Assembly (NCBI RefSeq): GCF_020179835.1
Contig: NZ_JAIUDA010000005.1
Span: forward strand, 124,001 to 188,000
Direction: 5' to 3'
Origin: Pantoea sp. alder81
GTDB lineage: Bacteria; Pseudomonadota; Gammaproteobacteria; Enterobacterales; Enterobacteriaceae
DNA: 64,000 nt
Each line of letters opens with the position of its first letter. Position 1 is the first letter of the stretch. This document shows positions 7,796 to 16,413 of the stretch, piece by piece. A model generated the notes under the pieces. The model worked only from the letters and a program-made list of their open reading frames with translations, did not search any database and was not told the DNA's origin. The position numbers and the translations under genes were made by a program.

Positions 7796-9289
7796 TTGCG
7801 GAGTTTGTACGCAGATCATGTATTAGAGCGTTTGCAGTTTATGCCGGAAGGGACGTTGCAGCAGCGTCTGCTGGCGTGTATGCAGGCGGCGATTGCAGAG
7901 GGGATCTTTCCACGCGCGACGCGATTACCGGCCACGCGGGATATGGCGCGCGAGTTGTCGGTATCGCGTAATACCGTACTTAACGTCTATGAACATTTGA
8001 TGTCACAGGGCTATGTCACGGCGCGCACCGGCAGCGGAACCTGGATCGCCGAAACGCTGCCCGAAGGTTGTCTGAATAGCCCGCGCAGTGATGAACTGAC
8101 GCTGCCGCTGAGCGTGAAAACGGCGGCGATTTCAAAACGCGGTGCATCGTTGTTAGGTCATGCCAACGCCTCACCTTATCAGTGGGGCGCGTTTGTACCC
8201 GGCGCGCCAGATGTCACCCAGTTCCCGCACAAACTCTTTAGTCAGATCCAGGCGCGATTGAATCGCGAGCCAGATATTGATCGGTTGATTTACAGCAGTA
8301 ATGGCGGCTGCCCGCATTTACGTCAGGCGCTGGCGGATTATCTCAGCGTGGCCCGATCGGTGCGGGCAGATGCGGATCAAATCATCATCACGGAAGGCAT
8401 CCATCAAGCGGTTGATCTGGTGACGCGCGTGCTTTGCGATCCCGGGGACACGGCGTGGATTGAAGAGCCTGGCTACTGGGGCACGCGGAATCTTTTGCGC
8501 ATTAACGGCCTGAAAATCCAGGCCATGCCGGTCGATGACCAGGGTATTATCCCTGATTTACCTTCGCGAGCGCGGGCACCAAAAGTGATATTTGTGACAC
8601 CGTCACACCAATATCCGCTAGGCGTTCACCTTAGCCTTGAAAGACGTAAGCAGTTGCTGGATTTGGCCAGCAAACATAAAACCTGGCTGGTGGAGGATGA
8701 TTACGACAGTGAATTTCGTTTTGCCGGCCAGCCTTTTCCCTCGCTGCAGGGCTTTGAGCCCGATGCGCCGGTGATTTACATGGGCACGTTCAGCAAAACG
8801 CTTTATCCCGCGTTGCGACTCGGTTATCTGGTGGTGCCGAAAGCCCTGGCGCAACCTTTGCGCGTGGCGGCGGCGGAACTCTATCGTGGTGGGCATTTAC
8901 TGGTACAGCGTGCGCTGGCGGAGTTTATCCAGAAAGGGCATTACATGGCGCATATCCGCCGTATGCGCAAACTCTACAGCCAGCGTCGTCGCTTTTTAGC
9001 GGGGCTGATTGAGCGTTATCTTGGCGCTGATTTTATGCCGCGCGTCAATCATGAGGCGGGCTTGCATCTGGTGGTTAATTTACCGGCTGGATGTGATGAT
9101 GTGGCGATTGCCGCACTGGCGCTGCGCCGCGGTGTGAAGGTCAGGCCGCTGTCGCAATATTACATGCACCAGCAGGAGCGACGTGGCTTGCTGCTGGGTT
9201 ATGCGTGCGTGGATGAACGTCAGTGTCAGGATGCGTTTGGTGTATTGAAGGCATGTCTGGTTGAGAGCGGGATTTTATCGCGTTCGTAG
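7796..9289 (+). CDS. GabR/MocR-type PLP-dependent transcriptional regulator
   Basis: A 497-residue protein with an N-terminal GntR winged helix (about residues 20-85; RLPATRDMARELSVSRNTVL is the recognition region) fused to an aminotransferase-like domain. The PLP-lysine motif is MGTFSKTLYPALRLGYL near residue 330, and EEPGYWGTRNLLR and VEDDYDSEFRF are also typical. GabR proteins sense GABA through PLP and control gabT; the position divergent from gabT-gabP agrees. The start is a TTG at 7796 preceded by GGATGGAG; the nearby ATG at 7786 is in another frame. E. coli lacks this regulator, so the locus is wired differently there. Confidence 0.88.
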   Translation: MRSLYADHVLERLQFMPEGTLQQRLLACMQAAIAEGIFPRATRLPATRDMARELSVSRNTVLNVYEHLMSQGYVTARTGSGTWIAETLPEGCLNSPRSDELTLPLSVKTAAISKRGASLLGHANASPYQWGAFVPGAPDVTQFPHKLFSQIQARLNREPDIDRLIYSSNGGCPHLRQALADYLSVARSVRADADQIIITEGIHQAVDLVTRVLCDPGDTAWIEEPGYWGTRNLLRINGLKIQAMPVDDQGIIPDLPSRARAPKVIFVTPSHQYPLGVHLSLERRKQLLDLASKHKTWLVEDDYDSEFRFAGQPFPSLQGFEPDAPVIYMGTFSKTLYPALRLGYLVVPKALAQPLRVAAAELYRGGHLLVQRALAEFIQKGHYMAHIRRMRKLYSQRRRFLAGLIERYLGADFMPRVNHEAGLHLVVNLPAGCDDVAIAALALRRGVKVRPLSQYYMHQQERRGLLLGYACVDERQCQDAFGVLKACLVESGILSRS

Positions 9290-9344
9290 ACGTGTACGCC
9301 TGCAATCATGGTGATGTGCGGCCCGAAGGCCGCGTCACTCAGGA

Positions 9345-10202
9345 CTACGCGATGCCGTTTAAACGCTGCACGACTTCGGCACTCAACACCAGATCGCCAC
9401 TGGCAAGATTCTGCTGGAGATGTTCTGGTGATGAAGTACCGGGAATCAACAGAATGTTGGGCGAACGCTGAAGTAACCAGGCCAGCGCGACCTGCAACGT
9501 GGTGGCATTCAACTCGTTTGCCACTTCCGTAAGCTGTTCAGATTGCAGCGGTGAGAAACCGCCCAACGGGAAGAAAGGCACGTATGGAATACCTTGCGCT
9601 GCTAGTTGATCGACCAGCGCCTCATCCTGCCGATTTGCCAGATTGTAGAGGTTTTGCACACAGGCTATCGGCGTCATTTTCTGCGCGTCTTCCACTTGTC
9701 TGGCCGTCACGTTGCTCATACCAATATGCTTGACCAGGCCGCGCTCTTTAAGCTTGATCATCGCTTCGACCTGCGGTTCCAGTGAGCCTTCTGCGGGTGC
9801 GTGCACGTCGAGCATTGAACGCAGGTTCACCACTTCCATCACCTCCAGACCCAGATGACGCAGATTATCTTCTACCGCCTGTGTCAACTCATCGGGCGAG
9901 AAAGCGGGCAACCAGCCTCCTTTCGCATCACGGCGTGCGCCGACTTTAGTGACGATCACCAGGTCGTCGGAGTAAGGATGCAGGGCTTTCTTTATCAGTT
10001 GGTTAGTAATGTGCGGGCCATAAAAGTCGCTGGTATCGATATGATTGACGCCAGCAGCCACCGCATCACGTAGCACTTGTAATGCCCGATTTTCATCGGC
10101 TGGCGGGCCGAACACGCCTTTGCCGGCGAGCTGCATGGCGCCATAACCGAGGCGTTTAACCTGACGATCACCCAAAGTATAAGTCTTTACGTTGTGGGAC
10201 AT
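9345..10202 (-). CDS. ydbC: Aldo/keto reductase, YdbC-like
   Basis: A 285-residue aldo/keto reductase. Like E. coli YdbC it has RLGYGAMQLAGKGVFGPP, NHIDTSDFYGPH (the family Asp and Tyr catalytic residues), IVTKVGARR, KHIGMSNVTARQVEDA and AWLLQRSPNILLIPGTSS (NADPH phosphate region). The true start is the ATG at 10202, which follows AAGGAGGTTTC, an excellent ribosome site; the much longer open frame upstream is not coding. The gene reduces carbonyl compounds with NADPH; the physiological substrate is not known from the sequence. It is divergent from a LysR regulator 97 bases away, which is its likely controller. Confidence 0.9.
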   Translation of the reverse strand: MSHNVKTYTLGDRQVKRLGYGAMQLAGKGVFGPPADENRALQVLRDAVAAGVNHIDTSDFYGPHITNQLIKKALHPYSDDLVIVTKVGARRDAKGGWLPAFSPDELTQAVEDNLRHLGLEVMEVVNLRSMLDVHAPAEGSLEPQVEAMIKLKERGLVKHIGMSNVTARQVEDAQKMTPIACVQNLYNLANRQDEALVDQLAAQGIPYVPFFPLGGFSPLQSEQLTEVANELNATTLQVALAWLLQRSPNILLIPGTSSPEHLQQNLASGDLVLSAEVVQRLNGIA

Positions 10203-10299
10203 GGAAACCTCCTTCGTCGATGTGTGTACAGATTGTAATCGACAGATTACTGTGCAACTATCCGGTGAAATCGGGACACAGTGTACGGAAAGGCGAACA

Positions 10300-11217
10300 A
10301 TGGCATTGGATATAGCATTGCTGCATGCGGTGGTGGCGGTGGCAAAAGCGGGTGGCTTTCGTGAAGCGGCTCGCATGACCGGTAGCAATCCTTCACGCTT
10401 AAGCGATGCGGTAAGGCGAGCCGAGGAGCAATTAGGCGTGCGGTTGTTCAATCGTACCACGCGCACCGTTGCACTCACCGAAGCAGGCAGGGCGTTAATG
10501 ACGCGTTTAATGCCGGCAATGAATGAAGTGGATGCGGCACTCGATTCGCTCAATCATTTCCGCACTACGCCGGGTGGCACGTTACGAATCAATGTGCCCG
10601 TCAGCGCGGCCCGCTTGGTTTTGCCATCTATCGTGCCCGGCTTCCTGGCGCGATATCCTGACATACAGTTGGAAGTGGTGGCGGAAAGCAATGTGCAGGA
10701 TATCTTCCGCGACGGCTGTGATGCCGGGATTCGTTACGACGATCATCTGGAGCAGGATATGGTGGCTTTACCGATTGGGCCTCGCGTGCAGCGTTTTGCG
10801 GCAGCGGCTTCATCCGCCTATCTGGCGAAATTTGGCACGCCACAACATCCACGTGATTTGCTACAGCATCGTTGTTTGTATGGCCGCTATGCCACGGGCG
10901 TGATTGCGGATTGGGAGTTCGAGAAGGGCGAAGAGGTGGTGCGTTTACAGCCTAAGGGGCCGCTCATATGCAGTATTGGCGCGGCCATGGATCTGACCGT
11001 CGCAGCTGCAGTATCCGGCGCAGGGGTGGTGTACCTGTTTGAAGATTGGATCAAACCCGCGCTGGATAATGGCAGCCTGCAACCGGTACTGAGCGAGTGG
11101 TGGCAGAGTTTTTCAGGATTGTGGCTTTACTATAACGATCGCCGCTTGATCCCGGCACCGCTGCAGGCGTTTCTTGATTATGTGCGCGAACTTAATGCGC
11201 CGCCGCGGGTGGATTGA
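10300..11217 (+). CDS. LysR-family transcriptional regulator
   Basis: A 305-residue LysR protein. The winged helix-turn-helix covers residues 1-60 (LLHAVVAVAKAGGFREAAR, then SNPSRLSDAVRRAEEQLGVR, then LFNRTTRTVALTEAG), followed by an effector domain starting near TPGGTLRINVP. I placed the start at ATG 10300, after GGAAAGGCG; an upstream GTG in frame would overlap the ydbC ribosome site. It is divergent from ydbC, the usual arrangement for a LysR regulator and its target. The effector is unknown. Its 3' end overlaps the convergent TetR gene by 26 bases. Confidence 0.88.
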   Translation: MALDIALLHAVVAVAKAGGFREAARMTGSNPSRLSDAVRRAEEQLGVRLFNRTTRTVALTEAGRALMTRLMPAMNEVDAALDSLNHFRTTPGGTLRINVPVSAARLVLPSIVPGFLARYPDIQLEVVAESNVQDIFRDGCDAGIRYDDHLEQDMVALPIGPRVQRFAAAASSAYLAKFGTPQHPRDLLQHRCLYGRYATGVIADWEFEKGEEVVRLQPKGPLICSIGAAMDLTVAAAVSGAGVVYLFEDWIKPALDNGSLQPVLSEWWQSFSGLWLYYNDRRLIPAPLQAFLDYVRELNAPPRVD

Positions 11218-11800
11218 CCAGAAGACCCGACATCAACACGCGGAAGGCTTCAACTGCCCGTGGGAGTGCGGCTACCGGTTCGCGGGAGGCGGCAATCCAC
11301 AGAGCGGCATTCAGTGCGGCACCATTGACTAAATGCGCCGCCGCTTCGGTATCCATCGGCTTCACCGTGCCTTCTGCAATCAGATTTTCCAGCATATCGG
11401 CAGTGGTGCGCAGACACGCGGTTTGATTAGGCCATTGTGAAGGATCACCGAGAACGGCCGGGCCATCTAACAGCATAATTCGTTGTACTTCAGGTTCTAG
11501 CGACATCTCAATATAGGTGATGGCTTCTGCCAAAAATGCATGCCATTTCGACTCAAATTGCTGACCTGCTGCGCGCATTTGTATCAATATTTCAGCGTCG
11601 ATCTGGTCAATAACAGCCTGCAATAAACCCTTTTTGTCGCCGAAATTATGATATAGCGCGCCTCGCGTCAGACCTGCCTCAGCGGTCAGATCATCCATTG
11701 ATGCAGCGCTATAACCTTTCTCCGCAAATGCCCGTCTGGCGGCTTCAATTAATTTGGCGCGGGTTTCTTCTACCTGATCTGCTCGTCGTTTGGCCGCCAT
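11192..11800 (-). CDS. TetR-family transcriptional regulator
   Basis: A 202-residue TetR repressor: helix-turn-helix at about residues 12-58 (TRAKLIEAARRAFAEKGYSA, DDLTAEAGLTRGALYHNFGDKK), then an all-helical ligand domain. A strong Shine-Dalgarno sequence (TAAGGAGTC) precedes the ATG at 11800. The gap to the divergent RidA-family gene holds two perfect 17-bp palindromes, the expected operators, so this protein probably represses both itself and the RidA gene. The C-terminal 26 bases overlap the convergent LysR gene on the other strand. The inducer cannot be told from the sequence. Confidence 0.88.
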   Translation of the reverse strand: MAAKRRADQVEETRAKLIEAARRAFAEKGYSAASMDDLTAEAGLTRGALYHNFGDKKGLLQAVIDQIDAEILIQMRAAGQQFESKWHAFLAEAITYIEMSLEPEVQRIMLLDGPAVLGDPSQWPNQTACLRTTADMLENLIAEGTVKPMDTEAAAHLVNGAALNAALWIAASREPVAALPRAVEAFRVLMSGLLVNPPAAAH

Positions 11801-11823
11801 AAAGACTCCTTAAAATTGCATTG

Positions 11824-11840
11824 ACATACGCTGCGTATGT
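11824..11840. promoter_or_regulatory. Operator palindrome 1 of the TetR/RidA intergenic region
   Basis: ACATACGC-T-GCGTATGT is a perfect 17-bp inverted repeat with a single central base at 11832. It overlaps a TTGACA (11821-11826) and sits 24 bases from the TetR start. The length and symmetry fit a TetR dimer site. Confidence 0.8.
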
Positions 11841-11853
11841 TATCCATAGTAAT

Positions 11854-11870
11854 ACATACGCAGCGTATGT
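11854..11870. promoter_or_regulatory. Operator palindrome 2 of the TetR/RidA intergenic region
   Basis: ACATACGC-A-GCGTATGT repeats the first palindrome, differing only in the central base (11862). The two centres are exactly 30 bp apart, close to three helical turns, so two dimers would sit on the same DNA face and could cover both divergent promoters. Confidence 0.8.
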
Positions 11871-11931
11871 TAAAGCGATTGCTGGCTTAGCTAACCGGCT
11901 ATCACCCCATTTTTCCATCAGGAGAGTCATT

Positions 11932-12324
11932 ATGAGCAAACGCGACGCGATTTTTCCAGCAGGGCGTCAGGCGCTGTATGAAATCAATCAATATTCCGCG
12001 GCCATCCGTTCGGGAGATCTGCTGTTTGTATCGGGGCAGGTTGGCAGCCGGGAAGACGGTTCTGCGGAACCGGATTTTGCACGCCAGGTCAATCTTGCGT
12101 TCGAGAATTTGCAGGCAGTCTTAAAAGCGGCAGGATGCACCCTGGATGATGTGGTGGATGTCACCAGTTTTCATACCGATCCTGAAAACCAGTTCGCAAT
12201 TGTGAACGAAGTGCGTTTGCGTCATTTCGGTGAACCGCCTTATCCAAACTGGACAGCCGTAGGTGTCAATTGGCTGGCGGGGTTTGATTTTGAAATTAAG
12301 GTGATTGCGCGTATTCCGCAGTAA
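11932..12324 (+). CDS. RidA/YjgF/Rid-family protein
   Basis: A 130-residue Rid-family protein with the typical order: YEINQYSAAIRSGDLLFVSGQVG near the start, FARQVNLAFENLQAVLKAAG in the middle, and PNWTAVGVNWLAGFDFEIKVIA at the end. RidA members hydrolyse reactive enamine/imine intermediates made by PLP enzymes; this one lacks the conserved Arg of true RidA at the C-terminal segment (here VGVNWLAG) and so may be a subfamily with another substrate. I used ATG 11932 after CAGGAGAG; the longer upstream frame would cover the operators. Regulated, by position, by the divergent TetR repressor. Confidence 0.85.
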   Translation: MSKRDAIFPAGRQALYEINQYSAAIRSGDLLFVSGQVGSREDGSAEPDFARQVNLAFENLQAVLKAAGCTLDDVVDVTSFHTDPENQFAIVNEVRLRHFGEPPYPNWTAVGVNWLAGFDFEIKVIARIPQ

Positions 12325-12402
12325 GCAGCCTAGCCGCACAGGGAGGTGCACCGGGCATCAGCGGGGGCGTCTCAGGAAGGGCAGAACATCAACTGCAATA
12401 AA

Positions 12403-12434
12403 AAAGCCGATAACCGTTGCCAGTTATCGGCTTT
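12403..12434. terminator. Bidirectional rho-independent terminator
   Basis: AAAGCCGATAAC (12403-12414) and GTTATCGGCTTT (12423-12434) form a 12-bp perfect stem with an 8-base loop. A-rich sequence on the left gives a T-run for the minus-strand ddc transcript. It separates the convergent RidA and ddc genes. Confidence 0.85.
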
Positions 12435-12450
12435 ATCGCATCATGTGAGA

Positions 12451-13917
12451 TTACGCGTTCAGCAACTGATTCGCGGTCTTCTCAACCAGCGCCAGCAAGA
12501 CTTTAATGTCTTCCAGCGTCACGGTTGGGTTCAGCAGCGTCAACTTCAGACAGGTAACGCCCTGGTTTTCAGTCACGCCAACGTTAGCGAGGCCTGAATC
12601 CAGCAGAGCATCGCCGATGCGCTGGTTGAACAGAGCAATCTGCGCGGTATCGGTCAGTTGCTCTGGACGGTAGCGGAACAGTACGCTTGCCAGCTGTGGC
12701 TGCATCACCAGCTCAAGGCGTGGTTCTGAAGTCACAAACTTCGCCACTTCCTGTGCAAGCGTCACGCCGTGATCGATGATCGCTGCGTATTGTTTCTGAC
12801 CCAGCGCTTCAAGACCCATCCACAGTTTCAATGCATCAAAACGACGCGTGGTCTGCAGAGATTTAGATACCAGGTTAGGAACACCGGCTTCTTCATCGAA
12901 CTCAGAGTTCAGGTAAGCCGCCTGATAACGCATCAGCTCGTAGTGACGCTCGTCTTTCAACAGGAATGCGCCACAGCTGATGGTCTGGAAATACTGTTTG
13001 TGGAAGTCCAGGGTGACGGAATCCACTAACTCCAGGCCGTCCAGGTAGTCACGGTACTTCTCTGACAGCAGCAGTGCGCCGCCCCAGGCTGCGTCAACGT
13101 GCACCCAGATATTGCGCTGTGCAGCAATACCCGCGATTTCACGCAGTGGGTCGATAGCACCAGCGTCAGTGGTACCGGCCGTTGCCACGATAGCCAGAAT
13201 CTGGTCACCGTTCGCATCAGCCTGAGCCAGCTTGGCTTTCAGGTCATTCACGTCCATACGGGCGAATTCATCAGATTTCACCAGTACAACTGACTGATAG
13301 CCGTGGCCCAGCAGCGCCATATTCTTCTGCACAGAGAAGTGCGCGTTCTCAGAACACAGCACTTTGATCTTACGCAGATCGCCAGTGATACCATCCTGCT
13401 GAACAGAGTGACCCTGACGCGCGAAGAAGGCGTCGCGTGCCAGCATCAGACCCATCAGGTTACTCTGCGTACCACCACTGGTGAATACGCCAGCATCGCC
13501 CGCCGGGTAACCCACTTGCGCACGCAACCATTCGATCAATTTGACCTCAATGATGGTGGCAGAAGGGCTCTGATCCCACGAATCCATACTCTGGTTGGTG
13601 GCGTTGATCAGCACTTCAGCGGCCTGGCTTACCACCAGGCTCGGGCAGTGCAGGTGCGCCACACATTGTGGGTGGTGCACTGACAGGCTGTCTTTCAGGA
13701 AATACTCAATCGCGCGTTCAATCGCGGCCTGGTTACCCAGGCCGTTTGGATTGAAGTCGAGCGTGATACGCTCGCGCAGTTCGGCAACACTTTTGCCTTG
13801 ATACATCTCAGGCTGTTGCAGCCACTGCACAACCGCGGCGCTGCTTTGGGCAATCGCCTGCTGGTACGCCTCAATGCTCTGTGCAGAGGCGGCCAGAATC
13901 GGGTTTACTTCAGACAT
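12451..13917 (-). CDS. ddc: L-2,4-diaminobutyrate decarboxylase
   Basis: A 488-residue group II PLP decarboxylase. Landmarks: HHPQCVAHLHCPSLVVSQAA near residue 80, FTSGGTQSNLMGLMLARD (PLP phosphate binding), ENAHFSVQKN with the PLP-stacking His, ATAGTTDAGAIDPL, VHVDAAWGGALLLS, and the Schiff-base Lys in LDFHKQYFQ. It turns L-2,4-diaminobutyrate into 1,3-diaminopropane and CO2. It lies 12 bases after dat, whose product is its substrate, so the two form an operon. Similar PLP decarboxylases act on aromatic amino acids or lysine; the dat partner decides the call. Start ATG 13917; a strong terminator follows the gene. Confidence 0.92.
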   Translation of the reverse strand: MSEVNPILAASAQSIEAYQQAIAQSSAAVVQWLQQPEMYQGKSVAELRERITLDFNPNGLGNQAAIERAIEYFLKDSLSVHHPQCVAHLHCPSLVVSQAAEVLINATNQSMDSWDQSPSATIIEVKLIEWLRAQVGYPAGDAGVFTSGGTQSNLMGLMLARDAFFARQGHSVQQDGITGDLRKIKVLCSENAHFSVQKNMALLGHGYQSVVLVKSDEFARMDVNDLKAKLAQADANGDQILAIVATAGTTDAGAIDPLREIAGIAAQRNIWVHVDAAWGGALLLSEKYRDYLDGLELVDSVTLDFHKQYFQTISCGAFLLKDERHYELMRYQAAYLNSEFDEEAGVPNLVSKSLQTTRRFDALKLWMGLEALGQKQYAAIIDHGVTLAQEVAKFVTSEPRLELVMQPQLASVLFRYRPEQLTDTAQIALFNQRIGDALLDSGLANVGVTENQGVTCLKLTLLNPTVTLEDIKVLLALVEKTANQLLNA

Positions 13918-13929
13918 TTACTCTTCCAA

Positions 13930-15315
13930 TCAAACAGGTTTGACGCCAGCGCCAATCAGCGCCTGCTCAAATTTATCCAGGAAAATCGCCAGCTCTTCGT
14001 TGGTGATCAGCAGTGACGGCAACAGACGCAGTACTGCACCGTGACGACCGCCACGCTCCAGAATCAGACCTGCTTCGAAGCACTTCTTCTGCAGCAGCGC
14101 AGAAAGCTCGCCATCAGCTGGCAGGCTACCCATATGGTCAGCCGCTTCATTTGGTTTAACGATCTCAATACCGATCATCATACCCATGCCGCGAATGTGA
14201 CCGATAACCGGGAAGCGTTTCTGCATCTCAGCCAGCTGTGCTTTCAGCCATTCACCTTGCTCAGCCACTTTGCCGGCGATGTTCTGCTCGGTCAGGACTT
14301 TCAGAGTGGCGAGACCGGTGGCCATCGCCAACTGGTTGCCACGGAAGGTACCAGTGTGGTGGCCAGGAGACCAGGCGTCGAACTGCTTTTTAATACCCAG
14401 AACAGCCAGTGGCAGACCGCCGCCCACAGCTTTAGACATCACGATGATGTCTGGCTGAATGCCAGCGTGTTCGAAGGCGAAGAATTTGCCGGTACGGGCA
14501 AAGCCAGCCTGGACTTCATCAAGGATCAGCAGAATGCCGTGTTCCTGAGTCACTTTACGGATGCGCTGCAACCATTCGACCGGAGCCGGGTTCACACCGC
14601 CTTCACCCTGAACCGCTTCCAGGATAACAGCCGCAGGTTTGCGTACGCCGCTTTCCACGTCGTTGATCAGGTTTTCGAAGTAGTAAGTCAGGGCTTTAAC
14701 ACCGGCGTCACCACCGAGACCCAGTGGGCAACGATACAGATGCGGGTAAGGCATGAACTGCACTTCTGGCATCATACCGTTAACGGCTTCTTTCGGTGAC
14801 AGATTGCCGGTAACAGCCAGCGCGCCATGGGTCATACCATGGTAACCGCCAGAGAAGCTGATCACGCCGCTACGGCCGGTGACTTTCTTCGCCAGCTTCA
14901 GTGCTGCTTCAACCGCATCCGCACCAGAAGGACCGGTGAATTGCAGGCAATATTCTTTACCCTGGCCAGGCAGCAGCGAGAGCAGAGATTCTGAGAATTG
15001 ATCTTTCAGAGGTGTCGTCAGATCAAGAGTATGTAACGGCAAGCCGCTGGTAATGACATTTTGGATGCTCTGCAGAACATCAGGATGGTTGTGACCAAGT
15101 GCCAGCGTCCCTGCGCCAGCCAGACAGTCCAGATATTGTTTGTTCTCAACATCTGTAATCCACACGCCGTTAGCTTTAGCTATCGCTAAAGGCAGCTTGC
15201 GCGGGTAACTCCTGACGTTTGATTCAAACTCAGCCTGACGGGCTAAGAAGGCGTCGTTGTTTCCATTGAATGCGTTGGCACCAAAATTATCAATACGGAC
15301 TTTATCCGTCATCAT
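13930..15315 (-). CDS. dat: Diaminobutyrate--2-oxoglutarate aminotransferase
   Basis: A 461-residue class III aminotransferase. It shows [37 protein letters not shown] (PLP phosphate loop), [48 protein letters not shown] and the PLP-Lys motif [14 protein letters not shown]. It makes L-2,4-diaminobutyrate from aspartate semialdehyde and glutamate, feeding ddc directly downstream. Two in-frame ATGs (15315 and 15312) follow GGAGAGAT; the second has better spacing. A 210-base AT-rich leader (15316-15527) separates it from the prepilin peptidase gene and should carry the promoter. Length fits Dat proteins. Confidence 0.92.
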   Translation of the reverse strand: MMTDKVRIDNFGANAFNGNNDAFLARQAEFESNVRSYPRKLPLAIAKANGVWITDVENKQYLDCLAGAGTLALGHNHPDVLQSIQNVITSGLPLHTLDLTTPLKDQFSESLLSLLPGQGKEYCLQFTGPSGADAVEAALKLAKKVTGRSGVISFSGGYHGMTHGALAVTGNLSPKEAVNGMMPEVQFMPYPHLYRCPLGLGGDAGVKALTYYFENLINDVESGVRKPAAVILEAVQGEGGVNPAPVEWLQRIRKVTQEHGILLILDEVQAGFARTGKFFAFEHAGIQPDIIVMSKAVGGGLPLAVLGIKKQFDAWSPGHHTGTFRGNQLAMATGLATLKVLTEQNIAGKVAEQGEWLKAQLAEMQKRFPVIGHIRGMGMMIGIEIVKPNEAADHMGSLPADGELSALLQKKCFEAGLILERGGRHGAVLRLLPSLLITNEELAIFLDKFEQALIGAGVKPV

Positions 15316-15527
15316 ATCTCTCCTTCAACCGGGGCTCGTGATGGCTGGCCGATTGACTAGTTGAACAAAAAAGTATCAGTGGTTTAAAAAACGCGGCCAA
15401 TATAGAGCCTTTTGACCTACATCACAATGATTAATTTTGTTTAGAATTGTTTATTCTTTTCATATAGTAATCAGGGCGTTGGCCACTAATTGGCCGCCTA
15501 TTTTAGCGCCAGCAGATGAAGTGGTTA

Positions 15528-16292
15528 TTAAATAATCGTGTTAATAAAAAGACTTATGCCCGCCAGAGCAATCCAGGGACCGAAAGCAAGGGGTTGAGAG
15601 AGGTCACGTTGCCAGCAAATTTTGGCGAAAAATAGTGCGCAAATTGCGCCCACACAAGCCAGTATCAGCGCATAGGGCAAAAGTGCCCAACCCAGCCATG
15701 CACCCAATGCTGCCACTAACTTTGCGTCGCCCATACCTAGTGCCAATTTCCCACTAAAACATTGATATAAATGGCTTATTAACCAAAGTGCACTGTACCC
15801 TGACACCACGCTAAACACGGCATCATTGAGTGAGCCCGGTAGCCATCCGACTGCTTTTAATAATAGTCCAAACCACAGCAATGGCAGGGTGATCACATCC
15901 GGCAACAAATAATGGTCAATATCGATCAGCGATAGGGTTAGCAGCGCCCAAAACAGCAGGAGCGTGATGGCGAAATGTCCGTCAACAGGAAAGAAGAAGA
16001 CGAGGATGAGGCTGACCGATGCGCTGAAAAATTCGATCACGGGGTAACGTGCACTGATTGCAGAGTGACAATCTCGACATTTACCCCGTAAAAGCAGCCA
16101 GCTGATAACGGGCAGCAAATCTCGCCAGCGCAGCGCCTGTTTGCATTTCGGGCAGTGTGAAGCGGGTCGCCACAAACTCATCCGCTCTTCCAGGTGCTGC
16201 CATTTTCTGGGGAGTCGGTACACCACGACGTTAATGAAGCTGCCAACGCTTGATCCCAACACCCACATCACTATCCACAACATCCACTCCAT
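15528..16292 (-). CDS. Prepilin peptidase / type IV prepilin-like leader peptidase (A24 family)
   Basis: A 254-residue polytopic membrane protein with all A24A landmarks: an N-terminal GSSVGSFINVVVYRLP segment, the zinc-type CxxC pair CPKC and CRDC around residues 55-85, the first catalytic Asp region SLIDIDHYLLPD, and the second in LALGMGDAKL. It cleaves and N-methylates type IV pilin or pseudopilin precursors at the inner membrane. No pilin or secretion genes are adjacent, as with stand-alone GspO/HofD-type enzymes. The ATG at 16292 follows CGAGGTTAATC and is preferred to an upstream ATG 33 bases earlier, which would add an unusual polar extension. Confidence 0.88.
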   Translation of the reverse strand: MEWMLWIVMWVLGSSVGSFINVVVYRLPRKWQHLEERMSLWRPASHCPKCKQALRWRDLLPVISWLLLRGKCRDCHSAISARYPVIEFFSASVSLILVFFFPVDGHFAITLLLFWALLTLSLIDIDHYLLPDVITLPLLWFGLLLKAVGWLPGSLNDAVFSVVSGYSALWLISHLYQCFSGKLALGMGDAKLVAALGAWLGWALLPYALILACVGAICALFFAKICWQRDLSQPLAFGPWIALAGISLFINTII

Positions 16293-16413
16293 GATTAACC
16301 TCGGCGATCCCTTTGCATGAGGCAAGAGAGGCTACGCCCGAATGGAAAAGTGAGCGAGTTTTAAGCGGACATTTCATCGGTTTTCAGTTCGATTTCAGAG
16401 CAGTTTCAACGAT

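Noticed and set aside
14041..14799. Long reading opposite dat (252 codons)
   Set aside because: It lies wholly inside dat on the other strand, has no motifs and no start signal; dat is clearly the real gene.
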